From contig JAGVOW010000061.1 in assembly GCA_020052515.1 (NCBI GenBank), positions 1 through 64,000 of the forward strand: a stretch of DNA of 64,000 nucleotides, given 5' to 3'. Positions 26,319 to 34,985 of the stretch are shown here, one piece after another. The translations under genes were made by a program, and so were the position numbers. This stretch comes from Brevinematales bacterium. GTDB lineage: Bacteria > Spirochaetota > Brevinematia > Brevinematales > JAOACQ01. The notes under the pieces are model-generated. The model was not told the DNA's origin and did not search any database. It saw nothing but the letters and a program-made list of their open reading frames with translations. The first letter of the stretch is position 1; every line of letters begins with the position of its first letter.

Positions 26319-27665
26319 ATGCCGAAAACATTCTTTCTCTGCTCTTCCTGCGGTTACAAAACATCAAAGTGGCTGGGCAAATGCCCGGAATGCGATTCCT
26401 GGAATAGTTTCATCGAAGAAATAGAAAATCCCCCTGCCTCAGGAAAACAAGTGTCTACAAAAATTATTTCTCCTGTTTCTATAGAAAGTGTCCCATACGA
26501 CGAAAAGGCCCGTTTTTTTACGGGAATCCCCGAATTCGACCGTGTCCTGGGCGGCATCGTGGAAGGACAGGCGATCCTCCTATCCGGGGAACCGGGGATC
26601 GGCAAGTCCACGCTTGTCCTTGGCATTGCCAATAAAATCGCCGAGAAGAAAAAGGTTTTTTATGTAAACGGCGAAGAGTCAAATTCCCAGGTAAAGCTTC
26701 GAGCGAGAAGAATGAAAACAGAAGAAAAAAATCTTTACCTCTTTTCTGAAAACAAGTTAGACAATATTATCCATGTTTTAAGAACGGAAAAACCAGATGC
26801 TTTATTTGTTGATTCCATTCAAACTCTTTTCTCCGAGCGTTACGCTTCTCTTCCTGGAAGCCTGGTTCAAATCAGGGAAAGCTGTCATGAATTGGTCCAA
26901 TTCTGCAAAAGCGAAAACATCCCCCTCTTTCTGGTCGGCCATATTACCAAAAGCGGCATCATCGCCGGCCCAAAAATTGTGGAGCACATGGTTGATACGG
27001 TGCTCTTTTTAGAATCGGACTCCCGCGGAAATTACCGCATTCTAAGAAGCCTCAAGAACCGCTTTGCCGCTGTGGATGAAGCCGGATTTTTCACAATGGA
27101 AGAAAATGGAATGGAAGGCATTCAAAATATCTCGTGCGCTTTTATTTTTGGCCATGAAAATTCCGCGAGCGGCGTGTCTCTCTACCCGCACCTCGAGGGA
27201 AACCGGGTTTTCCCGGTTGAAATTCAAGCGCTGGCTGTGCCTTCGCAGTTTAATTATCCAAAAAGGACCGCTGACGGTATGGATACAAACCGCCTATTTA
27301 TGCTGATCGCCATTATGGAAAAAAGCCTGAAAGTTAACTTCAGCGCCCACGATGTCTACGTTAATGTGACCAGCGGGCTGAAGGTAAAAGACCCTTCTCT
27401 GGACTTATCGGTGATCCTGGCGCTTTATTCTTCATTGAAAGATAAACCTTCACCATTAGACACAGCCGCTTTCGGCGAAGCGGGGCTTTCCGGCGAGGTC
27501 AGGCCTGTCCAAAAGGCGGAAAAGCGCGCTCAGGAAATGGCAAGGCTGGGAATAAAAAGCATTGTTCTGCCTCATTCGGGCAAGACTCTGAAAAGCATAG
27601 AAAACGCGCGCCTCCTGCCGGTAAAAACCATTACAGAAGCCATCAGCGCCGTCTTTGACTTTTGA
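26319..27665 (+). CDS. radA: DNA repair protein RadA
   Basis: RecA-like ATPase that promotes branch migration in recombination. A zinc finger is formed by C8-x2-C11 and C22-x2-C25. The ATPase core has Walker A GEPGIGKST at 90-98 and Walker B-type ALFVDSIQT at 161-169. The RadA motif appears as KNRFA (246-250) rather than the usual KNRFG. The C-terminal Lon-protease-like domain (about 275-448) includes SGLKVKDPSLDLSV and GEAGLSGEVRPV. The 448-aa length is standard. The Gly-to-Ala change in KNRFG is the only oddity; since surrounding residues are well kept, the protein is probably functional. Confidence 0.95.
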   Translation: MPKTFFLCSSCGYKTSKWLGKCPECDSWNSFIEEIENPPASGKQVSTKIISPVSIESVPYDEKARFFTGIPEFDRVLGGIVEGQAILLSGEPGIGKSTLVLGIANKIAEKKKVFYVNGEESNSQVKLRARRMKTEEKNLYLFSENKLDNIIHVLRTEKPDALFVDSIQTLFSERYASLPGSLVQIRESCHELVQFCKSENIPLFLVGHITKSGIIAGPKIVEHMVDTVLFLESDSRGNYRILRSLKNRFAAVDEAGFFTMEENGMEGIQNISCAFIFGHENSASGVSLYPHLEGNRVFPVEIQALAVPSQFNYPKRTADGMDTNRLFMLIAIMEKSLKVNFSAHDVYVNVTSGLKVKDPSLDLSVILALYSSLKDKPSPLDTAAFGEAGLSGEVRPVQKAEKRAQEMARLGIKSIVLPHSGKTLKSIENARLLPVKTITEAISAVFDF

Positions 27666-27726
27666 TTTATTCGTATTTATAATAATAAATCATTCAAAAA
27701 GATAAAACTATTTTGGAGAGGTTTCT

Positions 27727-27993
27727 ATGATTGAGATGACTTTAAAACTAGAAGAGGAAAAATTAGATAGCCTGATGAAAATTTATCATACCAAAAACCA
27801 GAATGAAGCTGTAGAAAAAGCGATTGAAGAAGCTTATAAAAAATCTTTATTTCAGTCTCTTTTAAATTTAAAAGGTAAAGTAAAATGGGAAGGGAAGCTG
27901 GAAGACATGCGGAGCCAGGTAAAACCTATATACATGCCGCTGATATTTACAGGAAATGCAGAAAAAAAGGACAGACCATACGGAAAACCATAG
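27727..27993 (+). pseudogene. VapB-type antitoxin with scrambled C-terminal tail
   Basis: The first about 66 residues match VapB antitoxins of the DUF2191 type: MTLKLEEEKLDSLMK, then KNQNEAVEKAIEEAYKK, then LLNLKGKVKWEGKLEDMRS, where such proteins normally end. Here the frame continues for about 22 unrelated residues that are the out-of-frame reading of a vapC remnant. The antitoxin DNA-binding part may still fold and act, but the operon has lost most of its toxin. It has its own ribosome binding site (GGAGAGG before 27727). Confidence 0.72.
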
Positions 27994-28106
27994 ACTGTAT
28001 TATTGCCGCAATTTGTATAGAGAATGGTGTTGCTTTGCTTCATAATGACAAAGATTTTGATTTCATTGCAAGCAATTCGGAATTGAAAGTAGTCCAGGAT
28101 TATTGA
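27926..28106 (+). pseudogene. VapC PIN-domain toxin, 3' remnant
   Basis: In the +2 frame relative to vapB, about 59 codons read IHAADIYRKCRKKGQTIRK, TIDCIIAAICIENGVALLHN, DKDFDFIASNSEL. This is the C-terminal half of a VapC PIN nuclease, with the late acidic residues (IDCIIA and NDKDFD). The N-terminal half, with the first active-site Asp, is missing, and vapB runs directly into this piece. An internal deletion of about 220 bp spanning the vapB stop and vapC start explains the structure. No toxin activity is expected. Its end overlaps the convergent radical SAM gene by 7 bp. Confidence 0.78.
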
Positions 28107-29356
28107 TAACCTTGAAACAGCGGCATCTCCGGCTGGCGAGATTTTGCGGGTTTTTTCCTCTCAAATAAAAGCTGATTCCTCAAGACTGTTTCTTCCAGGT
28201 CCAATCTTTCTAATCTCTTGCCGTCACAAGTAATAAAAAACCGTGCCCTCTTTAGAACCACGCCCATTTTCTTAAGATGGTCAAAAGTAAGTGCATTAAA
28301 TTTGCGGGCATGGACAATGCGCTGCGCCGATTTTACGCCGATGCCCGGCACTTTCAAGATCATCTCGTACTCCGCGCGGTTGATTTCTATTGGAAATAAG
28401 TTTAAATTACGAAGCGCCCAGCTCGTCTTTGGATCAAAATCCTCGTCCAAAAATGGATGCTGTGGATCTAAAATCTCGTTTGCCTGAAACCCATAAAAGC
28501 GAAGAAGCCAATCCGCCTGATAAAGCCTGTTTTCTCGAAGGAGCGGCGGAGAGGAAAGCGCGGGGAGATTTTTATCCAGATTGACAGGAACATAGGCCGA
28601 ATAATAGACCCTTTTCAGGAACAATTTTTGATAAAGGTTCTCGGAAAGCTTGATAATATTGAGATCCGTCTCCGGCGAAGCCCCGACAATGACCTGGGTA
28701 CTTTGCCCTGCCGGCACAAAAGGAAGGAATTTCTGTTTTTTCTTTTTTTCTTCCTTGCTTTCCTGAATATTCTCTCCAATGAAAGACATGGAATGAAAAA
28801 TTGTCTTGCTGTCTTTCTGCGGCGCTAATAACTTCAAACTCTTGTCGGAAGGTAGTTCAATATTCACGCTCATTCTGTCTACATAAAGCCCTGCTTCGTG
28901 AATAATTTTCGAATCAGCCCCCGGAATAGCCTTCAGATGGATGTACCCATGAAAATTTTCGATCAGCCGAAGCCTTTTCACGACCGCTAAAAGCTGATTC
29001 ATAGTATAATCAGAATCCTTCATGATACCTGAGCTCAGAAACAGACCCTCTATATAATTCCTCTTGTAAAAATTGATTGTCAATTGCACCACTTCTTCCG
29101 CTGTGAAAGAAGCCCTTTCTATATCATTGCTGCGCCTATTGTAACAGTAAGCGCAGTCATAAATACAGAAGTTGGTAAAGAGTATTTTCAACAGCGAAAT
29201 GCACCTTCCGTCATCTGCCCAAGCGTGGCAAATCCCGGAAAAGCTGGCATTGCCCATCCCTTTATTTTCATTTGCCCGCTTGCTCCCGCTGGAAGAACAG
29301 GAAACGTCGTACTTCGCCGCCGCACCCAGAATTTTGAGCTTTTCTAATACATCCAT
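28100..29356 (-). CDS. TIGR03916-type putative DNA modification/repair radical SAM protein
   Basis: 418 aa. A radical SAM cluster motif C64-x3-C68-x2-C71 (CIYDCAYC) follows the family-specific opening LEKLKILGAAAKYDVSCSSS and GICHAWADDGRCISLLKIL. A helix-hairpin-helix (VPGIGVKSAQRIVHAR, about 336-351) near the C terminus suggests DNA binding. The family is normally encoded next to a TIGR03915 protein; that partner is here at 10358-11095. The reaction is unknown. The frame is open from 29443, but its first 29 residues are translated repeat. AGGGGA a few bases before the ATG at 29356 and the family's own MDVLEKL start decide for 29356. Confidence 0.88.
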   Translation of the reverse strand: MDVLEKLKILGAAAKYDVSCSSSGSKRANENKGMGNASFSGICHAWADDGRCISLLKILFTNFCIYDCAYCYNRRSNDIERASFTAEEVVQLTINFYKRNYIEGLFLSSGIMKDSDYTMNQLLAVVKRLRLIENFHGYIHLKAIPGADSKIIHEAGLYVDRMSVNIELPSDKSLKLLAPQKDSKTIFHSMSFIGENIQESKEEKKKKQKFLPFVPAGQSTQVIVGASPETDLNIIKLSENLYQKLFLKRVYYSAYVPVNLDKNLPALSSPPLLRENRLYQADWLLRFYGFQANEILDPQHPFLDEDFDPKTSWALRNLNLFPIEINRAEYEMILKVPGIGVKSAQRIVHARKFNALTFDHLKKMGVVLKRARFFITCDGKRLERLDLEETVLRNQLLFERKKPAKSRQPEMPLFQGYQ

Positions 29357-29373
29357 AGATTCCCCTATTTTCC

Positions 29374-29442
29374 GCCTCATCCCCCCGACCCCCTTCTCCA
29401 AGTCTGGAGAAGGGGTGGTCGAAGGCCGGGGTGAGGCAGACA
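29374..29442. repeat. CCTCAC...GTGAGG GC-rich repeat
   Basis: GCCTCATCCCCCCGACCCCC, a hairpin CTTCTCCAAGTCTGGAGAAG, then GGGGTGGTC...CCGGGGTGAGGCAGA. The whole is an imperfect inverted repeat with its own internal hairpin. The CTCCAAGTCTGGAG core and the GTGAGGC end recur at 43347-43450, and the end also at 1-40. It is upstream of the radical SAM gene and produces the false N-terminal extension of that frame. Confidence 0.85.
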
Positions 29443-29477
29443 TATTTTAGTACCAACCGCAGCAATTTTCAAGAATT

Positions 29478-29505
29478 TGTTTTTTTTGCGAAAAAGGTGT
29501 AAAAT
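29478..29505 (+). promoter_or_regulatory. possible promoter of the PFOR gene
   Basis: TTGTTT at 29478-29483 and TAAAAT at 29500-29505 with a 16-bp spacer. TGGAGGAAAC (29527-29536) is a strong ribosome binding site before the ATG at 29539. Confidence 0.5.
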
Positions 29506-29538
29506 TATGCCTTATTTTATTATTTATGGAGGAAACAA

Positions 29539-32500
29539 ATGGCCAAGTCTATGAAGACGATGGATGGAAACAACGCGGCGGCGTATGTAGCCTATGCCTT
29601 TACCGAGGTTGCGGCAATCTATCCAATCACTCCGTCATCTACCATGGCGGAATACTGTGATGAATGGGCAGCCAATGGCAAGAAAAACATGTTTAATGAC
29701 GTGCCCAAAATTGTGGAAATGCAGTCTGAAGCTGGTGCCGCAGGGGCTGTTCATGGATCATTGCAGACAGGTGCTATGACTACTACTTTTACCGCTTCTC
29801 AAGGCTTGCTTCTTATGATCCCGAATATGTACAAAATAGCTGGAGAACTCCTTCCGGGTGTTTTTCATGTGAGCGCGCGCGCGATCGCTTCACAAGCGCT
29901 CTCGATTTTTGGAGATCATTCCGATGTAATGGCCTGCCGTCAGACAGGTTTTGCGATGCTCGCTACCAGTTCTGTACAGGAAGTGATGGATCTAGCCGCT
30001 GTGGCTCATCTGACCTCTCTCAAGTCCAGAGTACCTTTTCTGCACTTCTTTGACGGTTTCAGAACATCCGCGGAAGTCCAGAAAATCGAAGTTTATGATT
30101 ATACAGAGCTTGAAAAAATTATTGATAAAGACGCGCTTCAGTCTTTTCGCAAGCGCGCGTTAAATCCAGAATCGCCGGTTACACGCGGTACAGCGCAGAA
30201 TCCTGATGTGTTCTTCCAGGCGCGTGAAGCAAGCAACAAATATTACGACGCTGTCCCGGATATGGTTGAGGAATACATGCAGAAAATGTCCAAAATTACC
30301 GGCCGCGAATACCATCCTTTCACTTACTATGGTGCGAAAGACGCTGAAAATATTATTATCGCAATGGGTTCAGTCTGCGATTTGACAAAGAACGTTGTGG
30401 ATTACCTGAATGCAAAAGGAGACAAGGTTGGTATAATTACAGTTCATCTTTACAGGCCTTTCTCTGAAAAATATTTTATGAATGTATTGCCCAAAAGTGT
30501 AAAGCGCATTGCGGTCCTTGATAGAACAAAGGAGCCGGGTGCTATGGGTGAACCGCTTTATCTGGATGTAAAAAATCTTTTTTACAACAAGGAGAACGCT
30601 CCTCTCATCGTAGGCGGCCGTTTTGGTATGGGATCAAAAGATACTACTCCAGAACATATTATCGCTGTCTATACCAATCTTAAACAGAAAGAACCGAAAA
30701 ACAGATTCACTATCGGTATAGTAGATGATGTGACTTTCCTTTCTTTACCAACTGTTTGTGAAGATGGGGGCTGTATAGACGTGACCCCTGAAGGAACGTT
30801 TGAAGCTAAATTTTATGGCCTTGGTTCCGATGGTACGGTTGGCGCTAACAAGAACTCCATTAAGATCATTGGCGACCATACGGACATGTACGCGCAGGCT
30901 TATTTCTTCTATGACTCAAAAAAATCTGGCGGCATTACCGTGTCTCATTTGCGCTTTGGAAAGAAGACTCTCAGACTTCCCTATCTGGTAAACAATCCAA
31001 ATTTTGTAGCTTGCCATGTTCCTTCTTATTTAGGAAAATATGATATGCTCAAAGGAATCAAGAAAGGCGGTACTTTCCTTCTAAACAGTATCTGGGACGA
31101 AAAGGAAGTGTTAAACCACATACCCAATCAAATGAAGAAGCAGATCGCTGATAACAATATTAATTTTTATATTGTAGATGCGACAGAGATCGCGGAAGAA
31201 TTAGGCCTTGGAAACAGAACCAATACTATTATGCAGAGCGCGTTCTTTAAGCTCTCCGAAAAAATCATGCCCTATAAAGACGCAGTCGCCTATATGAAAG
31301 AAGCGATTCAAAAATCTTATGGAAAGAAAGGCGACGAAGTGGTCGCGATGAATAACGCGGCTGTGGATAAAGGCGGAGAACCTATCGCGGTAAAAGTTCC
31401 TGCCGAATGGAAGAATTTAAAAGTTGAAGCTGAAAAGAAGGCCGCAGATGTTCCTGAAATAATCAACGATATTGTAATTCCGGTTAATAGCATGAAAGGC
31501 GATGATCTTCCAGTCAGCGCTTTTATCGGCCGTGAGGATGGAACTTTGCCAATGGGAACAAGCCAATATGAAAAGAGGGGCATTGCCGTCAATGTACCGG
31601 AATGGGCAAGCGAAAACTGTATCCAGTGCAACCAATGCGCCTTTGTCTGCCCTCATGCTGTGATCAGGCCCTTCCTGATGGACGAAAAAGAGGTAAAATC
31701 CGCTCCGGCAGGAACAAAAACACTGAAAACCATTGGTAAAGGCCTGGAGGCCTTCCAGTACAAGCTCCAGCTTTCTGTTCTCGATTGTACCGGATGCGGC
31801 AACTGCGCGGATATCTGCCCCGGCAAGCAGGGAAATAAAGCCCTTGTTATGAAACCTTTAGAATCTCAAAATGAGGAAATTTCACGCTGGGAATGGTTTG
31901 ATAAAAATGTTACCTATAAAACCGATATTATCCTGAATAAAGCGGCTGTAAAGGATTCTCAATTTCTCAGGCCTTATTTTGAGTTCTCCGGTGCCTGCGC
32001 GGGATGCGGTGAAACACCGTATATCAAAGTGATTACACAGCTCTTTGGCGAGAGAATGATGATCGCGAACGCCACCGGCTGTTCATCTATTTATGGTGGA
32101 TCTTTCCCAACAACGCCTTATTGCGTTGACAAAAATGGCTGCGGCCCTTCCTGGGCAAACTCTCTTTTCGAAGACAATGCTGAATATGGTTATGGAATGG
32201 TTGTCGCGGACAGGGAAATGAAAGACAAACTGACCAATTTGATGGATCAGGCTATTAAAGAAGGAGCTTCCGGCGAACTAAAGGCCGCTTTTGAAGAATG
32301 GATAAAAGTTAAATTCGAAGCGGAAAACTCAAAGGAAATTTCAAAGAAAATCAAAGCTTTAGTCAAAGATAAAAAAGATGGCGCGCTGGGCAGCATTGCT
32401 AAACTAAGCCAATACCTGACAAAGAAATCATTCTGGGTGTTTGGCGGCGACGGCTGGGCTTATGATATCGGTTTCGGCGGCCTGGACCATGTGATCGCCT

Positions 32501-33069
32501 CGGGAGAGGATATCAACATTTTAGTTCTCGACACGGAAGTTTATTCAAATACAGGCGGCCAGGCCTCTAAATCTACTCCTACCGCGGCTATCGCTAAGTT
32601 TGCTTCTTCCGGAAAGAAAATCCGTAAGAAAGACCTCGGCATGATCGCTATGAGCTATGGTTACGTTTATGTAGCTCAGGTCGCGATGGGAGCTAACAAA
32701 CAACAGTATCTCAAGGCGATTAATGAAGCGGAAGCTTATCCGGGGCCATCGCTCATCATCGCTTATGCTCCCTGTATTAACCATGGCATCAGCGCCGGAA
32801 TGGGCAAAACCCAGGAAGAAGAAAAGAGGGCTGTAGACGCCGGTTACTGGCACCTCTATCGCTACAATCCGCTCCTGGAAAATGAAGGGAAAAATCCATT
32901 CCAGCTTGATTCCAAAGAACCCACAGGAAGCTTCAGAGATTTTATTATGAGCGAAGTAAGGTACTCCTCGCTTCTCAAGGCTTTCCCGGAAAAAGCGGAA
33001 GAGCTTTTCAAAGCGGCTGAAACAGACGCGAAGAGACGTTATGAAGGCTACAAAAAACTAGCCAGTTAA
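29539..33069 (+). CDS. nifJ: pyruvate:ferredoxin (flavodoxin) oxidoreductase, single-chain
   Basis: Homodimeric PFOR, oxidatively decarboxylating pyruvate with CoA to acetyl-CoA, CO2 and reduced ferredoxin/flavodoxin. 1176 aa with all domains fused: N-terminal pyrimidine-binding TPP domain (YPITPSSTMAEY), transketolase-like domain II (RPFSEKYF), gamma/EKR domain (FLLNSIWDEKE), two 4Fe-4S clusters (CIQCNQCAFVCP from residue 694; CTGCGNCADIC from 750) and the C-terminal TPP diphosphate domain (ACAGCGETPYIKV, ATGCSSIYGG, GGDGWAYDIG, EVYSNTGGQASKSTP). Length and order match NifJ/POR of anaerobes. It is a monocistronic gene with its own promoter and a strong terminator. The flavodoxin-fold protein at 25.6 kb is a possible but unproven electron acceptor. 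Confidence 0.97.
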   Translation: MAKSMKTMDGNNAAAYVAYAFTEVAAIYPITPSSTMAEYCDEWAANGKKNMFNDVPKIVEMQSEAGAAGAVHGSLQTGAMTTTFTASQGLLLMIPNMYKIAGELLPGVFHVSARAIASQALSIFGDHSDVMACRQTGFAMLATSSVQEVMDLAAVAHLTSLKSRVPFLHFFDGFRTSAEVQKIEVYDYTELEKIIDKDALQSFRKRALNPESPVTRGTAQNPDVFFQAREASNKYYDAVPDMVEEYMQKMSKITGREYHPFTYYGAKDAENIIIAMGSVCDLTKNVVDYLNAKGDKVGIITVHLYRPFSEKYFMNVLPKSVKRIAVLDRTKEPGAMGEPLYLDVKNLFYNKENAPLIVGGRFGMGSKDTTPEHIIAVYTNLKQKEPKNRFTIGIVDDVTFLSLPTVCEDGGCIDVTPEGTFEAKFYGLGSDGTVGANKNSIKIIGDHTDMYAQAYFFYDSKKSGGITVSHLRFGKKTLRLPYLVNNPNFVACHVPSYLGKYDMLKGIKKGGTFLLNSIWDEKEVLNHIPNQMKKQIADNNINFYIVDATEIAEELGLGNRTNTIMQSAFFKLSEKIMPYKDAVAYMKEAIQKSYGKKGDEVVAMNNAAVDKGGEPIAVKVPAEWKNLKVEAEKKAADVPEIINDIVIPVNSMKGDDLPVSAFIGREDGTLPMGTSQYEKRGIAVNVPEWASENCIQCNQCAFVCPHAVIRPFLMDEKEVKSAPAGTKTLKTIGKGLEAFQYKLQLSVLDCTGCGNCADICPGKQGNKALVMKPLESQNEEISRWEWFDKNVTYKTDIILNKAAVKDSQFLRPYFEFSGACAGCGETPYIKVITQLFGERMMIANATGCSSIYGGSFPTTPYCVDKNGCGPSWANSLFEDNAEYGYGMVVADREMKDKLTNLMDQAIKEGASGELKAAFEEWIKVKFEAENSKEISKKIKALVKDKKDGALGSIAKLSQYLTKKSFWVFGGDGWAYDIGFGGLDHVIASGEDINILVLDTEVYSNTGGQASKSTPTAAIAKFASSGKKIRKKDLGMIAMSYGYVYVAQVAMGANKQQYLKAINEAEAYPGPSLIIAYAPCINHGISAGMGKTQEEEKRAVDAGYWHLYRYNPLLENEGKNPFQLDSKEPTGSFRDFIMSEVRYSSLLKAFPEKAEELFKAAETDAKRRYEGYKKLAS

Positions 33070-33074
33070 GAAAA

Positions 33075-33113
33075 TATAAAAAAAAAGCGCCGCTAGATGC
33101 GGCGCTTTTTTTT
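33075..33113. terminator. bidirectional rho-independent terminator
   Basis: GCGCCGC (33087-33093), loop TAGAT, GCGGCGC (33099-33105), then eight T. The upstream strand has an A-rich run (33075-33086), so the hairpin can end both the PFOR transcript and the convergent minus-strand transcript. Confidence 0.92.
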
Positions 33114-33115
33114 GC

Positions 33116-33574
33116 TCAGTTATTTGTTACTTCTCTCTGGATACTTGAATGCGTAATAGTCATCTTGTCATCATAAGCCCAAACCGCCCAGTGATACACG
33201 ACGCCTCCTCCCGGAAGATTGCTCATACAGCTCCCTTGGATCACTCCTCCGATCATCTGCCTGAAATCGCTAAAACTAACTTCTCCAGCGGTGCCTTTTA
33301 GGCCAGTGGTCCACATCGCGATGCAGTCGTTCTTGTTTTGTATTTTCTTTCCATCTACAGAAATGACGTTGGTAAAAACTCCCAAAATTTCGTAAGTAGT
33401 ACCCGGAGACTGCCACTTAAACTCAGGGTTATTGCTGCTTATGGATTTAATCGGCGCTGTAGTCTCGATCAAAATTGTTCCGGAAAACAAAGGATTTTTC
33501 GGCTCTGGAGTTGAATTATCGCAGGAAACCCATAAGAAAACAAATAGAAACAGAAAAAAATAATAATTTTTCAT
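33116..33574 (-). CDS. small lipoprotein of unknown function
   Basis: 152 aa. The signal peptide ends in LWVSC, giving a lipidated Cys at about residue 18 and then a DNSTPEPKNP tether. The mature part is beta-rich with several Gly/Ser/Trp segments (YHWAVWAYDDKMTITHSS) and an Ile-Lys-Ser-x-Ser-x-N-P-E-F-K-W opening like an immunoglobulin-type strand. I recognise no family. Start chosen at 33574, with AGGGGGA 7 bp upstream; an earlier in-frame start would include MDFRGNA, which is less likely. It follows the CsgG/PEGA gene by about 10 bp, so the two probably form an operon. Confidence 0.75.
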   Translation of the reverse strand: MKNYYFFLFLFVFLWVSCDNSTPEPKNPLFSGTILIETTAPIKSISSNNPEFKWQSPGTTYEILGVFTNVISVDGKKIQNKNDCIAMWTTGLKGTAGEVSFSDFRQMIGGVIQGSCMSNLPGGGVVYHWAVWAYDDKMTITHSSIQREVTNN

Positions 33575-33584
33575 AGCATTCCCC

Positions 33585-34817
33585 CTAAAATCCAATTCTT
33601 ATACCAATGCCGATCATAACATTCTGCAAAGTTAACTTTTTGTCAGTCGTAGTATAATCGCCAAAGAAATCAAACTTTTTCTCCTGAAGAGTGATCTCCC
33701 CTGGATTCTGGTAAACCGCCTCCAGAAAATAAGAAAATGAGCTGCTTGGGAAAAGAGTCAGCCCCACGATAGCTTTGTAATAAAAAAAAGTGGAAGAAAA
33801 ATCCAAAAACGGTAAAACTCCCACACCGACGCCGAGATAAGGTGAAAGTATCCTGGAAGTGCCGAAGAAATGATATTTTAACAGAAAATTTAATCGATGG
33901 TAATACAAAAGGCTATTTTCCTCAAACGCTTTGCCCGGAGCGCTTGTGTCTTTATAGCCATGCGTATAGATATAGCCGCCTATTTCCCCTCCAAAAGAAA
34001 GGCCAAAATCCCAATAATATTCAAAGGAAAAACCCCAGTCTATTTGATAATCCGGAGAAAACAGCTCAAACATATGGGAGAAAAATGAAATTCTACTGTT
34101 ATAAAAAATTTGATTTTTCTGCTCTAAGTAAAAATTATAACTACTCTTTTGGTTCTCTGCTATCTCAAAAGAAACGTCCTTAACTTCATAACCCTCTTTC
34201 ACAATACTAACAGAATACCTGCCCGCTTTCATTTTCTTCCCGGTAATCGGCGTAACACCGATCTGCACACCATCAATCTTTACTTCAGATCCTTGCGGCG
34301 TGCTGTCACAATCCAAAAACCCAAACTTTTGATTCAAGAGCTTAATGATTATAGCGTCCGAAAGTTCATTGATTTTTGCAAAAAGCTGATTCCCCATTTT
34401 TTCGGTGATTTTTTCAGCTAGCAGAACCTCTCCCGTATCAGACCGAACCAACCTCGCGTTTATTTCAATTCTATCGTCAATGCTGGAAAAACTTCCCATT
34501 ACCAGATTATCCGCCTTTAAAAGAACACCGATTTTTTTGCCCTTTGAGACATCCTCTTCCACCAGGCCTGACAAAACCAGCTTTTTTTCCTCTATCAGGT
34601 CAGAAAGCCTTTGCCTCTCAACAAGATTAAACTTGCCGCACTTCTGAAGAGATGTCATGACGGATTCCGCAATGGTTTTCTCTAAAAAATCATACCCTTT
34701 GTTTTTTGAAATATTAATAAAATCCAAAACCGCCAGCGTTGATTGGTTTGTAGTTTCATTTCCATGCAAAGGAAGAAACGGCAGTAAAATCAAAAATGCG
34801 ATTAAGATTTTTTTCAT
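33585..34817 (-). CDS. exported CsgG/FlgO-like protein with PEGA domain and C-terminal barrel
   Basis: 410 aa. Signal peptide (1-20), then a CsgG/FlgO-type alpha-beta domain (about 25-160) with LAVLDFINIS, ESVMTSLQKCGKFNLVERQRL and ADNLVMGSFSSIDDRIEINARLV. A PEGA motif domain follows at about 167-232 (FLDCDSTPQGSEVKIDGVQI and a TPITGKKMKAGRYSVSIVKE run). The C-terminal 170 residues alternate polar and aromatic residues and end GIGIRIGF, like an outer-membrane barrel. This CsgG-PEGA-barrel plan is common in spirochaetes and related phyla, where function is unproven; binding of peptidoglycan or surface structures is suggested for PEGA. It is the likely first gene of a two-gene operon with the lipoprotein. 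Confidence 0.82.
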   Translation of the reverse strand: MKKILIAFLILLPFLPLHGNETTNQSTLAVLDFINISKNKGYDFLEKTIAESVMTSLQKCGKFNLVERQRLSDLIEEKKLVLSGLVEEDVSKGKKIGVLLKADNLVMGSFSSIDDRIEINARLVRSDTGEVLLAEKITEKMGNQLFAKINELSDAIIIKLLNQKFGFLDCDSTPQGSEVKIDGVQIGVTPITGKKMKAGRYSVSIVKEGYEVKDVSFEIAENQKSSYNFYLEQKNQIFYNSRISFFSHMFELFSPDYQIDWGFSFEYYWDFGLSFGGEIGGYIYTHGYKDTSAPGKAFEENSLLYYHRLNFLLKYHFFGTSRILSPYLGVGVGVLPFLDFSSTFFYYKAIVGLTLFPSSSFSYFLEAVYQNPGEITLQEKKFDFFGDYTTTDKKLTLQNVMIGIGIRIGF

Positions 34818-34867
34818 ATTATTACCTCTCACCAGCCTCCCCCTTGGGATTGTCGATAAATAAAAAA

Positions 34868-34926
34868 ATGTAGTCGCAAGCTTTAGCTTGCGTTTGATTT
34901 GCGCAGGCTAAAGCCCGCGGCTACAT
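34868..34926. repeat. TGTAGTCGC...GCGGCTACA inverted repeat
   Basis: Outer arms ATGTAGTCGC and GCGGCTACAT enclose two inner copies of a GCAAGCTTTAGCTTGC / GCGCAGGCTAAAGCC sequence. The result is a nested stem-loop of about 59 nt. It is a separate intergenic repeat type from the other GC-rich elements. It lies in the gap (34818-34985) upstream of the CsgG/PEGA gene. Confidence 0.75.
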
Positions 34927-34985
34927 CAAGAAAACTAATTTAGCGGCAACCTGCCTTACAAGGGGGAAAGTTATCTGCATAAAGA

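Noticed and set aside
29084-29450. Plus-strand frames opposite the radical SAM gene
   Set aside because: These are antisense shadows of the conserved gene and its repeat.
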